64,000 nt of DNA from JAWLBY01 sp041687455 (lineage in GTDB: Bacteria; Pseudomonadota; Gammaproteobacteria; Xanthomonadales; Xanthomonadaceae): NCBI GenBank assembly GCA_041687455.1, contig JAWLBY010000008.1, positions 62,001 through 126,000 of the forward strand, written 5' to 3'. The position numbers and the translations under genes are program-made. How positions within the stretch are numbered: position 1 is the stretch's first letter; each line of letters starts with the position of its first letter. A model generated the notes under the pieces. It was not told the origin of the DNA. It made no database searches and worked only from the letters and a program-made list of their open reading frames with translations. This document shows positions 1-8,913 of this stretch, in pieces.

Positions 1-40
1 CAGCCGGCGCACCGCCAGCAGCGGCGGCGGAGTGGCCGCC

Positions 41-448
41 TCACGCATTGCCGGCGCGCCCGGCATCGTGGCCGACGATGCTCGGCAGCAGTTCGGATTC
101 GAACACCGCACGGGCCTGATCGAGGTCGAAGTCGGCATGCCTGCGCTTGCGGACGCCGAACTCCGACAGCACGAACTGCCGGTCCGGACGCAGCCCTTCG
201 CGCGCCAGACAGGCGCGCACGCACTGCAGCCGGCAGCCATCCAGCGCGATGATCCGGCGACCGCTGCGGGCGGTCCGGACCAGTCCCGGCACGCCGCCGC
301 CGACGCCGGCGATGCACGACATCTCGGCGATGCCGCGTCGGTCCAGCCACAGCGCCATCTGGTTGGCCATCTGCGCGGCGCTCGAGCAGCCCGAGCAGGC
401 GTAGACCAGTGGCGTGTAATCACGGCGTTCGGCAGGTAAGCCCGGCAT
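41..448 (-). CDS. DGC-domain putative zinc-binding protein
   Basis: A 135-residue protein of the DGC family, named for a conserved Asp-Gly-Cys. An N-terminal YACSGCSSAAQMANQ segment is followed by GGGVPGLV, then IIALDGCRLQCVRACL, which holds the DGC triplet and paired cysteines, and finally an FGVRKRRHADFD stretch. These cysteine clusters suggest metal binding; no reaction is established for the family. The start is the only in-frame ATG directly before the conserved region; longer upstream reading is antisense to the PspA gene. No clear Shine-Dalgarno is present. A perfect palindrome TTGAC-ATGC-GTCAA lies 55 bp upstream, with TGCAAT about 22 bp nearer, which suggests control by an FNR-type regulator and links the gene to anaerobic or nitrogen-oxide physiology. 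The family call is firm; the role is unknown. Confidence 0.8.
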   Translation of the reverse strand: MPGLPAERRDYTPLVYACSGCSSAAQMANQMALWLDRRGIAEMSCIAGVGGGVPGLVRTARSGRRIIALDGCRLQCVRACLAREGLRPDRQFVLSEFGVRKRRHADFDLDQARAVFESELLPSIVGHDAGRAGNA

Positions 449-503
449 CGGTCGGCATCGGTCGGAGGCCGCGCCATTGCAGCGCAGCGAGCACCACCTG
501 CCA

Positions 504-517
504 TTGACATGCGTCAA
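504..517 (-). promoter_or_regulatory. FNR-type palindrome upstream of the DGC gene
   Basis: TTGAC-ATGC-GTCAA is a perfect inverted repeat centred 62.5 bp from the minus-strand ATG at 448. A -10-like TGCAAT lies at 476-481 on the minus strand. With the box at -41.5, transcription would start near 469, giving a leader of about 21 nt. It has the same architecture as the boxes at 50-61 kb. Confidence 0.6.
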
Positions 518-715
518 CCCGGCCTTGAGCCGGGCTCGCCCGATGCAGATGCGAACGCGCGGTGCCGGCCGGTGGCTGGATGTCGTCACAGCAGCCGGTG
601 TACGACGTCCTGCACTGCAGCACCGCCTGCGGCGCGGTTGGCGGCTGCGCGCCGGCTGCGTACAGTGACGGCGCCGGCGCGCCGAACGGCCGCGACCCCC
701 TGTCCTGGAGGCTCC

Positions 716-1477
716 ATGTTCACCCGACTCGCCAACATCTTCCGCGGCTTCCTCGCGCTGTTCGTCAAGGATCTGGAGCGGCGCAATCCGGAGGCCCTGC
801 TCGAGCTCGAACAGGAGAACCTGCGCAAGCAGATCGCCAGCTACAACCAGGGCCTGGCGACCCACGCCGGGCTGGCCGAACGGCTGATGAGCCAGGTCCG
901 CAAGCTCGAAACCGAGGAGCGCGACCTGCGCGCGAAAACCACCGCGCACCTGCGCGCCGGCAACAAGGCCGCCGCCGCGCAGCATGCGCTGCGGCTGCAG
1001 ACCGTGCAGCGCGAGCTCGGCGAGAACCGCCAGCAGCTCGGACAGGCCGAGGAGACCTACAAGAACCTGGTCCGTGCCCGGGATGTCGCGGTCAATGCCG
1101 CGCGCGCCAAGATCGAGAGCCTGAAGGGCGCGCTGAACGACATGAAGATGAAGAAGGCGATCGCCGACATGAACGAGATGGCGGCCGGCATGGTCGGCGA
1201 GATCGGCGGCTCCGGCGACACGCTGAGCCGACTGCACGAGATGGTCGAGGAAGAACGCACCAAGGCCGCCGGTCGTGCCCGCGTCGCCAGGGATTCGCTC
1301 GACATGACCGACATCAACGTCAAGGAAGCCGAGATGACCGCGCTGGCCGACCAGGCACTGGCCGACTTCGCCGCCGCCGAAGGCCTGAGCCTCGGCGACG
1401 AAACCGCTGCACCGGCGCCGGCCGCGCGCAGCATGGGCGCGACGCCGGAGCGGCAGTCGGGCGGTGAGTCGGCCTGA
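716..1477 (+). CDS. PspA/IM30 family membrane-remodelling protein
   Basis: A 253-residue, almost wholly helical coiled-coil protein beginning MFTRLANIFRGFLALFVKDL. This amphipathic N-terminus and the Q/E/R/K-rich helices that follow are typical of PspA/IM30/Vipp1. The family is homologous to eukaryotic ESCRT-III and forms membrane-associated rods and rings that stabilise or reshape the inner membrane. The last ~35 residues are Ala/Pro/Ser-rich and probably disordered. The start has a good GGAG six bases upstream. It is the first gene of a same-strand set with an AAA+ ATPase, a two-span membrane coiled-coil protein and a solute-binding/OmpA fusion. PspF, PspB and PspC are not present, so this is not the classical phage-shock operon. 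The family is confident; its joint function with the neighbours is inference. Confidence 0.88.
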   Translation: MFTRLANIFRGFLALFVKDLERRNPEALLELEQENLRKQIASYNQGLATHAGLAERLMSQVRKLETEERDLRAKTTAHLRAGNKAAAAQHALRLQTVQRELGENRQQLGQAEETYKNLVRARDVAVNAARAKIESLKGALNDMKMKKAIADMNEMAAGMVGEIGGSGDTLSRLHEMVEEERTKAAGRARVARDSLDMTDINVKEAEMTALADQALADFAAAEGLSLGDETAAPAPAARSMGATPERQSGGESA

Positions 1478-1499
1478 GCACACCGCCACTGCGGACTCC

Positions 1500-1577
1500 C
1501 TGCAGGAGCCGCTTCAGCGCGACCGTGCCGCCTGTTCATGATGATCTGCTGTCGCGGCTGAAGCCGCTCCTACAGGG
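1500..1577. repeat. Inverted pair of REP-like palindromic elements
   Basis: A 'ctgcaggagccgcttcagcg' arm at 1500 is followed by its near reverse complement (gtcgcggctgaagccgctcc at 1551). Together they can fold into a stem between the PspA and AAA+ genes. The same core recurs at 4381, 20969, 44369 and 48858, always between genes. These resemble REP/BIME elements of pseudomonads and xanthomonads. Confidence 0.75.
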
Positions 1578-1589
1578 AAGCCGACCCGC

Positions 1590-3245
1590 ATGCCGCTCGA
1601 CGCCGATGCACCGCACTGGGCCCGTGAACTCGCGCAAGCGTACGAAAGCGGCGCGCACGGCCAGTTCGTGCTGCACGGAAACGTATCCGACCGCTTCCCG
1701 CTGGCCGGCCGGCTGGTCGGGCTGACCCGCTACCTCGACGCGCAACTGCTGACCGGCTTCGATGTCGTGTTCGTCTACGACGCCGGCAACGGCCTGCAAC
1801 TGGTCCGCGGCGGCGAGCGCTTCGCGCAGTGGCCTGCGGCGAAGGAACTCGGTCCGTGGCCGCGCGATCCACGCGTCGCGGTCGAGCTGGTCAACCGCTT
1901 CGTGCGCTACTGCGCGAACCTGCGCGCACTCGGCCGCGGCGGCGACGAGCACATCGCCTGCATCATCCGCGGCATCGACCAGATCCTGCCCGGCGGTCGC
2001 GGCGGCGACTTCGAGATCGCCAGCCTCGCCAGCCTGATTCGCGACTGGGCCTCGGAAACGCCGTTCACCGAGCTTGCCTTCGCGAGCTTCCTGCTCGCCG
2101 ACAACCTCAACGACCTGCACCCGCAGGTCGCCTACAACCCGCGCGTGACGCGGATCCGGATCCCGCAGCCGGACGTGCCGGAACTGGCCCGCGCGCTGGC
2201 GCAACTGCGGCTCGACCATCCGGCCGCCTTCGATCCCGACAGCGGCGACGAGATGATCGCGCAGGCGCTGCACGGCGTCGGCATCAGCGCGCTGCAAAGC
2301 ATGATCCGGCTGCGCGCACACCAGCAGCGCCGGCTCGAACCACGCGACTGGGTCGCGATCAAGAAGCAACTGGTCGAGGCTGAAGCCGGCGGGCTGATCG
2401 AATTCGTCGAGCCGAAGCGGACGCTCGCCGACTACCACGCCCAGGACGCCCTGAAACACTGGCTGCGGCAGGACATCGCGCTGTGGCGCGCGGCCGACCT
2501 GCGCGCGTTGCCGATGGGGTATCTGCTGTGCGGCCCGGTCGGCACCGGCAAGACCTACCTGGTCGAATGCCTGGCCGGCGAAGCCGGCGTGCCGGTGGTC
2601 AAGCTGAAGAACTTCCGCGACCGCTGGGTCGGCTCGTCGGAAGGCAACCTGGAGAAGATATTCCGGCTGATCCGCGCGCTGGGGCGCTGCATGGTGTTCA
2701 TCGACGAGGCCGACCAGACGCTCGGCCGCCGCGACGCCGGCAGCTCCGACAGCGGCCTGTCGGGCCGGATCTATTCGATGATCGCGCAGGAGATGAGCCA
2801 GTCCGACAACCGCGGCCGGATCATGTGGATCCTCGCCTCGTCGCGGCCGGACCTGATCGAGGTCGACCTGAAGCGGCCGGGCCGGATCGACGTCAAGATC
2901 CCGCTGCTGCCGACCACCACGGTCGCCGAGAGCGCCGACCTGCTGAACGCGCTGCTCGGCCGCTTCGACATCGCGCCCGGCGCCGACGCGCTGCGCACGC
3001 TGCCGCTGCCGACGCTGCTGACGCCAGGCGCCGCCGAGGCACTGGCGGTCAAGACCTACCGCCAGGTCCGCACCGCAGGCCAGGCGCCACTCGAAGCGCT
3101 GGCCGAATGCCTGCAGGGATACCAGCCGCCGGTGCCGGCCGACGTGCTCGAATTCCAGATGCAGATCGCGATCCGCGAGGCGACCGACATCGATTTCGTG
3201 GCACCGGCGTTGCGTCATCTGGCGAAGAGGGAGGGCGGCGCGTGA
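1590..3245 (+). CDS. AAA+ ATPase linked to PspA
   Basis: A 551-residue ATPase. The first ~300 residues form a family-specific N-terminal region that begins with HGQFVLHGNVSDRFPL. One AAA+ module follows: Walker A GPVGTGKT at about 315-322, pore-loop-like KNFRDRWVGSSEGNLEK, Walker B CMVFIDEAD at about 367-375, a sensor-1 region ILASSRPD, and an RPGRID arginine-finger motif near 429. The C-terminal ~100 residues carry a helical lid. The fold and pore residues fit a substrate-threading AAA enzyme, like Vps4, FtsH or Cdc48, rather than a helicase or an enhancer-binding protein; there is no GAFTGA motif, so it is not PspF. Placed next to a PspA/ESCRT-III homologue, a role in disassembling PspA polymers is an attractive inference, not shown. 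Confidence 0.85.
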   Translation: MPLDADAPHWARELAQAYESGAHGQFVLHGNVSDRFPLAGRLVGLTRYLDAQLLTGFDVVFVYDAGNGLQLVRGGERFAQWPAAKELGPWPRDPRVAVELVNRFVRYCANLRALGRGGDEHIACIIRGIDQILPGGRGGDFEIASLASLIRDWASETPFTELAFASFLLADNLNDLHPQVAYNPRVTRIRIPQPDVPELARALAQLRLDHPAAFDPDSGDEMIAQALHGVGISALQSMIRLRAHQQRRLEPRDWVAIKKQLVEAEAGGLIEFVEPKRTLADYHAQDALKHWLRQDIALWRAADLRALPMGYLLCGPVGTGKTYLVECLAGEAGVPVVKLKNFRDRWVGSSEGNLEKIFRLIRALGRCMVFIDEADQTLGRRDAGSSDSGLSGRIYSMIAQEMSQSDNRGRIMWILASSRPDLIEVDLKRPGRIDVKIPLLPTTTVAESADLLNALLGRFDIAPGADALRTLPLPTLLTPGAAEALAVKTYRQVRTAGQAPLEALAECLQGYQPPVPADVLEFQMQIAIREATDIDFVAPALRHLAKREGGA

Positions 3246-3495
3246 CGGCTGCCACTGTCACCGCCATGTCGGCTTCGTCAGCGACCGGACGGATGCGCAT
3301 GGCCTTTGCGCACGCGGATGCTCCACTCGCCGTCGCCCCCGCGACGAGCAGGGACACGCGCTGCGAGACGTGGTCGTCGGGTTTTCCCGCACAGCAGCGG
3401 GCTCGCGCCGGCACGGCGGTTCCGCTCGGTATCCGATCCGTTCGATGGCACGGGTCCGGCCCCGGCCCTGCGCCGGTCCATCGCGGAACGCAGCG

Positions 3496-4335
3496 ATGAG
3501 CGAGCGCCGCCCGAACTACTGGTGGGCCGCGTTCAATGCCCGGCCGCTCGGCATGCCGCTGGCGCCGAACTGGTTCGCGGTCGCCGCATTCGGCCTGCTC
3601 GGCGGATTCCTGAATCCCGGCTTCTGGTTGCTCGGCGCCGGGATCGAGCTCGGCTACCTGTACTGGCTGTCGCGCAACCCGCGCTTCCGCCGCGCGATCG
3701 ATGCGACGCAGGCACGCCGCGATCCCGCCGAGCAGCGCTACCAGGCGTTGTTCGGCCAGCTCGGTGCCGCCCAACAGCAGCGCCAGCAGCGGATCGAGCA
3801 GCGGGCTGCCGAAATCATGCAGCAGCTCGCCAGCTCGCCGCTGATGGCGAGCCACGCCGACAGCCTGGAACAACTGGTCTGGCTGCACCTGCGGCTGCTG
3901 GTCGCACGAGCGGCGATCGCCCGCGTGGTGCAGACCGCCGAGCAGGAAAGCACGACGCTGGCGGCGCAGGAGCGGCAGATCGAGCAACGGCTGGCCGGCG
4001 ACGGGCTGTCGCCCGAGCTGCGCCGCAGCCTCGAACAGCAGAAGGCGGTCATCGACGCCCGCCAGGACGCACATGCCAACGCGATCCGGCGCGTCGAGCA
4101 CGTCGAGGCGGAACTGGCGCGGATCGACCAGCAGGTCGCGCTGATCCGCGAACAGAGCCTGCTGGCGACCGACGAGGAGCACATCGGCCAGTCGCTCGAC
4201 GCATTGACCGCGTCGTTCAACGAAGCCAATCGCTGGCTGGCCGGCAACCGCGACCTGCTCGGTTCGCTGGAGCTCGACGAATTCCAGAAGCTGCCGAAGC
4301 GGGTGCTGCAGCGTGACCAGCGAGTGAGCGAATGA
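3496..4335 (+). CDS. Two-span inner-membrane protein with long cytoplasmic coiled coil
   Basis: A 279-residue protein I cannot assign to a named family. After a short WW-containing N-terminus there are two adjacent hydrophobic segments (about residues 24-40 and 43-60, rich in FGLLGG and LLGAG). Residues ~70-279 are Gln/Glu/Arg/Ala-rich heptad-like helix, probably a coiled coil on the cytoplasmic side. It lies between the AAA+ ATPase and the solute-binding/OmpA gene on the same strand, and could be the membrane anchor joining PspA/ATPase to the envelope component. The ATG at 3496 is chosen because the hydrophobic segments follow it directly; the SD is weak (GGAACGCAGCG). The 250 bases before it show no convincing gene. 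Confidence 0.65.
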   Translation: MSERRPNYWWAAFNARPLGMPLAPNWFAVAAFGLLGGFLNPGFWLLGAGIELGYLYWLSRNPRFRRAIDATQARRDPAEQRYQALFGQLGAAQQQRQQRIEQRAAEIMQQLASSPLMASHADSLEQLVWLHLRLLVARAAIARVVQTAEQESTTLAAQERQIEQRLAGDGLSPELRRSLEQQKAVIDARQDAHANAIRRVEHVEAELARIDQQVALIREQSLLATDEEHIGQSLDALTASFNEANRWLAGNRDLLGSLELDEFQKLPKRVLQRDQRVSE

Positions 4336-4380
4336 ACACACGATCGCTCGTCGGCGGCACGTCGCCCGGCCGCCGGGGCT

Positions 4381-4405
4381 CCTGTGCGAGCGGCTTCAGC
4401 GGCGA
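4381..4405. repeat. Single REP-like element
   Basis: The sequence cctgtgcgagcggcttcagc plus the following ggcga matches one arm of the REP-like pair at 1500-1577. It sits in the 141-base spacer before the solute-binding/OmpA gene. Confidence 0.6.
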
Positions 4406-4476
4406 TCCTTTCCAATCGACGGCGCAGCAATACGGCTGCCGCACCGGCAAGCAGGACAAGCACGGAGAGTAGACAG

Positions 4477-6165
4477 ATGGCACGCAATCGTTCGCTGCAC
4501 CGCCAGCGCGGCAACGCCGCCGGCAAGTTCATCACGCTGCTGCTGATCGTCGGCCTGATCGCGCTCGGCGGCTGGCTGGTCATGCGCGACATCGGCGGCG
4601 AGCCTGCGGGTGACGCTGCCGGCGAACGCCCGGCGGCGGTGGTCGCCGACGGCGATGCCCCCGATCCGATCGAGCCGGTCAGCGGCCTGCCGCAGCTCGA
4701 TGCCGCGGCGCCGTACCGGCCGAAGGACGGCATCGTCGATGTCGACATCAGCGAGTACGCCGGCTACGCGGGACTGATCGTCGCCAACGGCGGCCTCGAG
4801 CCGAATCCGGACTCATTCTTTGCGAAGAACTACGGCTTCCAGGTCCGGCTGACGCTGTCGGAAGAAGAAGGCTGGTCGAAGTTGAACAACGGCCGGGTCG
4901 CGGCGTCGGTCACGACCGCCGACACGCTGGCGGTGATCGGCCGCCAGTTCGAGGTCGCGGTGCCGGCACAGATCGGCTTCTCGCGCGGCGCCGACATGGT
5001 CGTCGTCGATGCCGGCATCGCCAGCGTCAACCAGTTGAAGGGCAAGGTGCTGGCGTCGTCGCAGTTCAACGAGGCGGAGTTCTTCATCCGCTACCTCGCC
5101 TCCGAGGCCGGCGTGCCGGTCCGCGTATTGCGCGATCTCGACGGCCGGGTCGGGCCGCAGGAACTCGGCCTGGTGTTCTACGAGGATGCCTTCGTCGCCT
5201 GCGATGCCTACCAGCACGAGCTGGCGCGCGCTGCGCCGCGGCTGAACGGCTGTGTCGGCTGGTCGCCGCGCACCGACGAGGTGGTCGCCGCTTCGAACGG
5301 CCGCGCGAAGATCCTGGTCAGCAACCGCAATCTGCTGATCGTCGCCGACATCCTGGTCGTCAACCGCGGCTTCAACGAATCGCATCCGGAGATCGTCAAG
5401 GGCCTCGTGCACGGGCTGCTCGAAGGCAACCGGCAGGTCCGCGACGACGCCGAGCCGCATCTGTCGACGGTCGCCCGCGCGCTCGGCTGGGAGGTCGGCG
5501 AGACGCGCGACGAATTGCGCAAGGTACATCTGTCCAACCTGCCGGAGAACCTCGCCTTCTTCGAGGGCACGATCGATGCGGCCGGCTCGTTCGCCGGCAT
5601 CTTCCAGTCGTCGGTACTGGTGTACGGATCGCTGATCCGCAATCCGGCCGATCCGGTGCGGTTCGTCGACCTGGCGCACCTGAAGGCACTGCAGCAGGGC
5701 GGCCAGTTCGCCGGCCAGACGATCGCGATCGCACCGATCCGGACCGGCGGAGCGGTGTCGCTGGAAGGCGATCCGCTGCTGTCGAAGGACATCCGTTTCT
5801 TCTTCGAGCCGAATTCGGCGACGCTCGATGCCGATGCGAAGGAAAACCTCGACTATCTCGACACCGTGCAGCGCTTCCTGCAGGTCAGCCCCGGCTCGAT
5901 CGTGCTGCTGCGCGGCCACGTCGACGACGCCCGCGTCGCCGAGTTCCGCCAGCAGGGCGGCGAGCCGCTGGTCCGCTCGATGGCGCTGAAGGCGATGGAG
6001 CTGTCGCGGCAACGGGCACAGGCAGTCCGCGACGCACTGCTGGCACGGCATTCGAACATCGATCCGGCGCGGATCGAGCTGGTCGGGCGCGGCTGGGAAG
6101 AACCGGCCGGCGCCGACAGCGAGCTGAACCGCCGGGTCGAGGTGCAGTGGTTCACGCTGGAGTGA
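4477..6165 (+). CDS. Membrane-anchored solute-binding protein fused to an OmpA domain
   Basis: A 562-residue fusion. A basic N-terminus is followed by one transmembrane segment at about 17-36 (FITLLLIVGLIALGGWLVM), then a Pro/Ala-rich linker. Residues ~85-430 resemble a type-2 periplasmic binding protein of the phosphate/nitrate/taurine kind, with DIS-GLIVANGG, a ligand-loop-like VVDAGIASVNQLKGK and ILVVNRGFNESHPEIVKGL. The C-terminal ~120 residues form an OmpA-like peptidoglycan-binding domain (IRFFFEPNSATLD ... LVGRGWEEP ... NRRVEVQWF). The protein would therefore sense a small ligand in the periplasm while tethered to membrane and wall. No ABC permease or ATPase is nearby, so import is unlikely. 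Start: GGAG about nine bases before the ATG. It is the last gene of the PspA/AAA+ cluster. Confidence 0.82.
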   Translation: MARNRSLHRQRGNAAGKFITLLLIVGLIALGGWLVMRDIGGEPAGDAAGERPAAVVADGDAPDPIEPVSGLPQLDAAAPYRPKDGIVDVDISEYAGYAGLIVANGGLEPNPDSFFAKNYGFQVRLTLSEEEGWSKLNNGRVAASVTTADTLAVIGRQFEVAVPAQIGFSRGADMVVVDAGIASVNQLKGKVLASSQFNEAEFFIRYLASEAGVPVRVLRDLDGRVGPQELGLVFYEDAFVACDAYQHELARAAPRLNGCVGWSPRTDEVVAASNGRAKILVSNRNLLIVADILVVNRGFNESHPEIVKGLVHGLLEGNRQVRDDAEPHLSTVARALGWEVGETRDELRKVHLSNLPENLAFFEGTIDAAGSFAGIFQSSVLVYGSLIRNPADPVRFVDLAHLKALQQGGQFAGQTIAIAPIRTGGAVSLEGDPLLSKDIRFFFEPNSATLDADAKENLDYLDTVQRFLQVSPGSIVLLRGHVDDARVAEFRQQGGEPLVRSMALKAMELSRQRAQAVRDALLARHSNIDPARIELVGRGWEEPAGADSELNRRVEVQWFTLE

Positions 6166-6232
6166 CTTCGTTCGGCGGCCGCCCCGGCCGCGCGACCGGC
6201 GGCGGCCACGGAGGCCGCCGCGGGATCGTCGA

Positions 6233-8089
6233 TCAGAGCTCGCAGAAGCAGTGCGAGACGACCCGGACCGGCAGCGGTCCGCTGACCGGACGGGTCAGGA
6301 AATCGAGGTCGCGCGTGACCTGCTTCAGTACGCCGGCCGGCAGCAACCGCGACGCCAGCCCGGTCTGCGCGAGCAGACTGCGCGCCTGCGCGGTGTCGGT
6401 CAGATCGGCGACGAAGCGCTGAAACGGCGTCAACGGCTTCTCGATGTAGCGGACTTCGTAGTCGCGACCGAGCTCGGCGCGCTCGGCGGCATCGGCGACC
6501 GCGTCGCGCAGGCCGCCCAGCGCATCGACCAGCCCGAGTTCGAGCGCCTGCGCGCCACTCCAGACCCGGCCGCGCGCCACTTCGTCGATTTCGGCCTGCT
6601 CGCGCCCGCGCGCAGCAGCCACCTTGCCGATGAACTCGTCGTAGCCGCGGTCGATCACGCTCTGGATCATCCGCGCCAGTTGCGGATCGAGTTCGCGCCG
6701 CAGGTCGAACGAACCGGCCAGCGACGTGGTGCCGACGCCGCCGACCCGCGCACCGATCGACTCGAGCGTGCGCGGCACGGTCGGGATCAGGCCGAAGATG
6801 CCGATCGAGCCGGTGATCGTGCTCGGGCTGGCGTAGATCCGGTCGGCATTCATCGAGATCCAGTAGCCACCGGACGCGGCCAGATTGGCCATCGACACGA
6901 CGACCGGCTTGCCGGCCTGCTTGAGCAGTTCGACCTCGCGGCGGATCTGCTCCGACGCGAACACCTCGCCGCCCGGCGAGTCGACCCGCAGCACCACCGC
7001 GCGCACGTGCTCGTCCTCGCGCGCCTCGCGCAACAGCGCCGAGGTCGAATCGCCGCCGACCGTGCCGGGCGGCTGCTCGCCGCCGGTGATCTCGCCCTGC
7101 GCGACCACCACCGCGACGACCGGCTTCAATGCGAACGGCAACTGCGCCGGCCCGAGGAAATCGAGGTATTCGGCCAGTTCGACCTGCCGGAACGTGTGCC
7201 CGTCGCGATCGGCGACGCCGCGCGAGATCAGTTCCTCGCGCGCTTCGTCCTCGGTCTTCAGCGCGTCGACCAGGCCGAGGTCGAGCGCCATCTGCGACAG
7301 CCGGCCGTCGGCTTTCTCGAGCGCGTCGGCACTGCGCTCGATGGCCGTCTGCAACTGCCGCGGATCGATGCCGCGCGCCTCGCCGATCTCGGCCAGGTAA
7401 CGCTGCCACAGGTCGTTGAGCCAGTGCAGGTCGGCCTGCTGCGCCTCCGGCGACGGCGCGTCGAGGATGTACGGCTCGGCTGCCGACTTGTACTCGCCAA
7501 CCCGGAACAGATGCACGTCGACCTGCAGCTTGTCCTGCAGCGCTTCGCGGTAGTACATCCGGTAACGCGAGAAGCCTTCGAGCAGCAGCGCGCCTTCCGG
7601 ATGCAGCCAGATCTCGTCGGCCACCGACGCCAGCAGGTACTGGCGCTGGTCCATGCCGTCGGCGTAGGCAATCACCTCCTTGCCGCTGTCACGGAATCGC
7701 TGCAGCGCGTCGCGCACTTCGCGCAGCGCGGCGATGCCGCCACCCAGCCGTTCCGGGCGGATCACCAGCCGCTCGATCCGCGAATCCTTCGCCGCCAGCT
7801 CGATCGCCCGCAGCAGGTCGCGAAGCTGGACCTCGTGCACGGGGTCGCCGGTCAGCCGCGCCAGCGAGCGTTCCATGGCATCGCTGCTGTACTGCTCGAC
7901 CAGCTCGCCCTCCGGCTGCAGCAGCAACGTGTTGCGCGACTCGAGCGTCGGCCCCGGGCTCAGCAACGCCACCAGGACGATCACCAGCAACGCCAGCGTG
8001 AGCAGGTTCAACACCAGCCGACGGGTGAAGTTGAGGCCGCCCCACAGCCCGCTGGCGACGCGGACGATCACGGATTTCTTCTGGCTCAT
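6233..8089 (-). CDS. sppA: Signal peptide peptidase SppA, 67-kDa type
   Basis: A 618-residue membrane serine protease of family S49 that degrades cleaved signal peptides and other membrane peptides. A single N-terminal membrane anchor (about 22-42, LNLLTLALLVIVLVALL) is followed by two tandem S49 domains. The N-terminal half carries the catalytic lysine region VGEYKSAAEPYILD, and the C-terminal half the serine region NLAASGGYWISMNAD, matching the Lys/Ser dyad of the long E. coli form. ATG at 8089 is preferred; a GTG three codons upstream (8098) is also possible. It faces the PspA cluster tail to tail, with no obvious shared regulation. Confidence 0.95.
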   Translation of the reverse strand: MSQKKSVIVRVASGLWGGLNFTRRLVLNLLTLALLVIVLVALLSPGPTLESRNTLLLQPEGELVEQYSSDAMERSLARLTGDPVHEVQLRDLLRAIELAAKDSRIERLVIRPERLGGGIAALREVRDALQRFRDSGKEVIAYADGMDQRQYLLASVADEIWLHPEGALLLEGFSRYRMYYREALQDKLQVDVHLFRVGEYKSAAEPYILDAPSPEAQQADLHWLNDLWQRYLAEIGEARGIDPRQLQTAIERSADALEKADGRLSQMALDLGLVDALKTEDEAREELISRGVADRDGHTFRQVELAEYLDFLGPAQLPFALKPVVAVVVAQGEITGGEQPPGTVGGDSTSALLREAREDEHVRAVVLRVDSPGGEVFASEQIRREVELLKQAGKPVVVSMANLAASGGYWISMNADRIYASPSTITGSIGIFGLIPTVPRTLESIGARVGGVGTTSLAGSFDLRRELDPQLARMIQSVIDRGYDEFIGKVAAARGREQAEIDEVARGRVWSGAQALELGLVDALGGLRDAVADAAERAELGRDYEVRYIEKPLTPFQRFVADLTDTAQARSLLAQTGLASRLLPAGVLKQVTRDLDFLTRPVSGPLPVRVVSHCFCEL

Positions 8090-8275
8090 GGGTACCACTG
8101 ATCAACCGGGAATGCGCCAGAATAGCGCGCTGCAGTTGAATGTGCGGTCGGCACGCCACGCCTCGGGACACGCCGCGACCGTGTTCAGACTGCGCTGACA
8201 TGCTCGCCTGCAGCATGGAACCCGCGCCGCCGGGGCGTGTCCAAGCGGGCTCGACCGCCGCGCCAGGAGTCACCC

Positions 8276-8842
8276 ATGCGTCTGATGCTGTGCCTGCTGT
8301 TGATGTTGCCGCTGGCGGTCGAAGCCAGCTCGACCCTGCGCTGCGCATCGCGAGTGGTAATTGCCGGCGACTGGGACTTCACGCTCGGCGAGCGCTGCGG
8401 CGAGCCCTTCCATGTCGACCACTGGAGCGAGCTGCACAGCGTGCGGACCGGTGTCGACACCGCAGTGTCGCGGCTGGTTCGCTTCGAAGACTGGTACTTC
8501 GATTTCGGCCCGGACCGGCTGCTGGTCAGGGCCCGCCTGCGCGACGGCCAGGTCCAGCGCTTCGACGTGCTGGGCCGCCGTGGTCGCCACTCGCCGCTGG
8601 CCGACTGCGGTGCCGGCACGCCGCTGCACGGCCTCAGCAGCGGCGAGCTGGTCAGCCTGTGCGGCGCCCCGGCGCAGCGGCAATCGCTCGACGAGGCGCT
8701 GCTGTACGGCGTCTCGCCGGCCGAAACGGTGCTGCCGCTGCGCCGCGAACGCTGGGTCTATCGCGGCAGCAGTGGCTCCGGTGGCATCGTGGTCTGGCTC
8801 GATGCCGGCCAGGTGACCCGGGTCGATCCGCTACGCCGCTGA
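8276..8842 (+). CDS. DUF2845 secreted protein with duplicated motif
   Basis: A 188-residue exported protein. The signal peptide is MRLMLCLLLMLPLAVEASS. The mature part has the DUF2845 pattern twice: LRCASRVVIAGD followed by CGEPFHVDHW and DWYFDFGPDRLLV, then a degenerate second copy with LHGLSSGELVSLCGAP and RERWVYRGSSGSGG. The conserved Gly-Asp and CGxP motifs are characteristic; the function is unknown. A clear AGGAG precedes the ATG. It stands alone between sppA and the PTS genes. Confidence 0.75.
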   Translation: MRLMLCLLLMLPLAVEASSTLRCASRVVIAGDWDFTLGERCGEPFHVDHWSELHSVRTGVDTAVSRLVRFEDWYFDFGPDRLLVRARLRDGQVQRFDVLGRRGRHSPLADCGAGTPLHGLSSGELVSLCGAPAQRQSLDEALLYGVSPAETVLPLRRERWVYRGSSGSGGIVVWLDAGQVTRVDPLRR

Positions 8843-8913
8843 TCCGGCCCGTGCCGACGTCGATCCGTGCGAAGCCGGTGCGCGGCGCCGGCCGGCTTGG
8901 TTAAGATCGGACC

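Noticed and set aside
449..1489. N-terminal extension of the DGC protein across the PspA gene
   Set aside because: The extension is entirely antisense to pspA; conserved DGC sequence begins at the ATG at 448, and the FNR-type box lies inside the extension.
3246..3495. Possible small gene between the AAA+ and membrane coiled-coil genes
   Set aside because: Frames present here are extensions of the neighbours or lack a start with an SD; no domain is seen.
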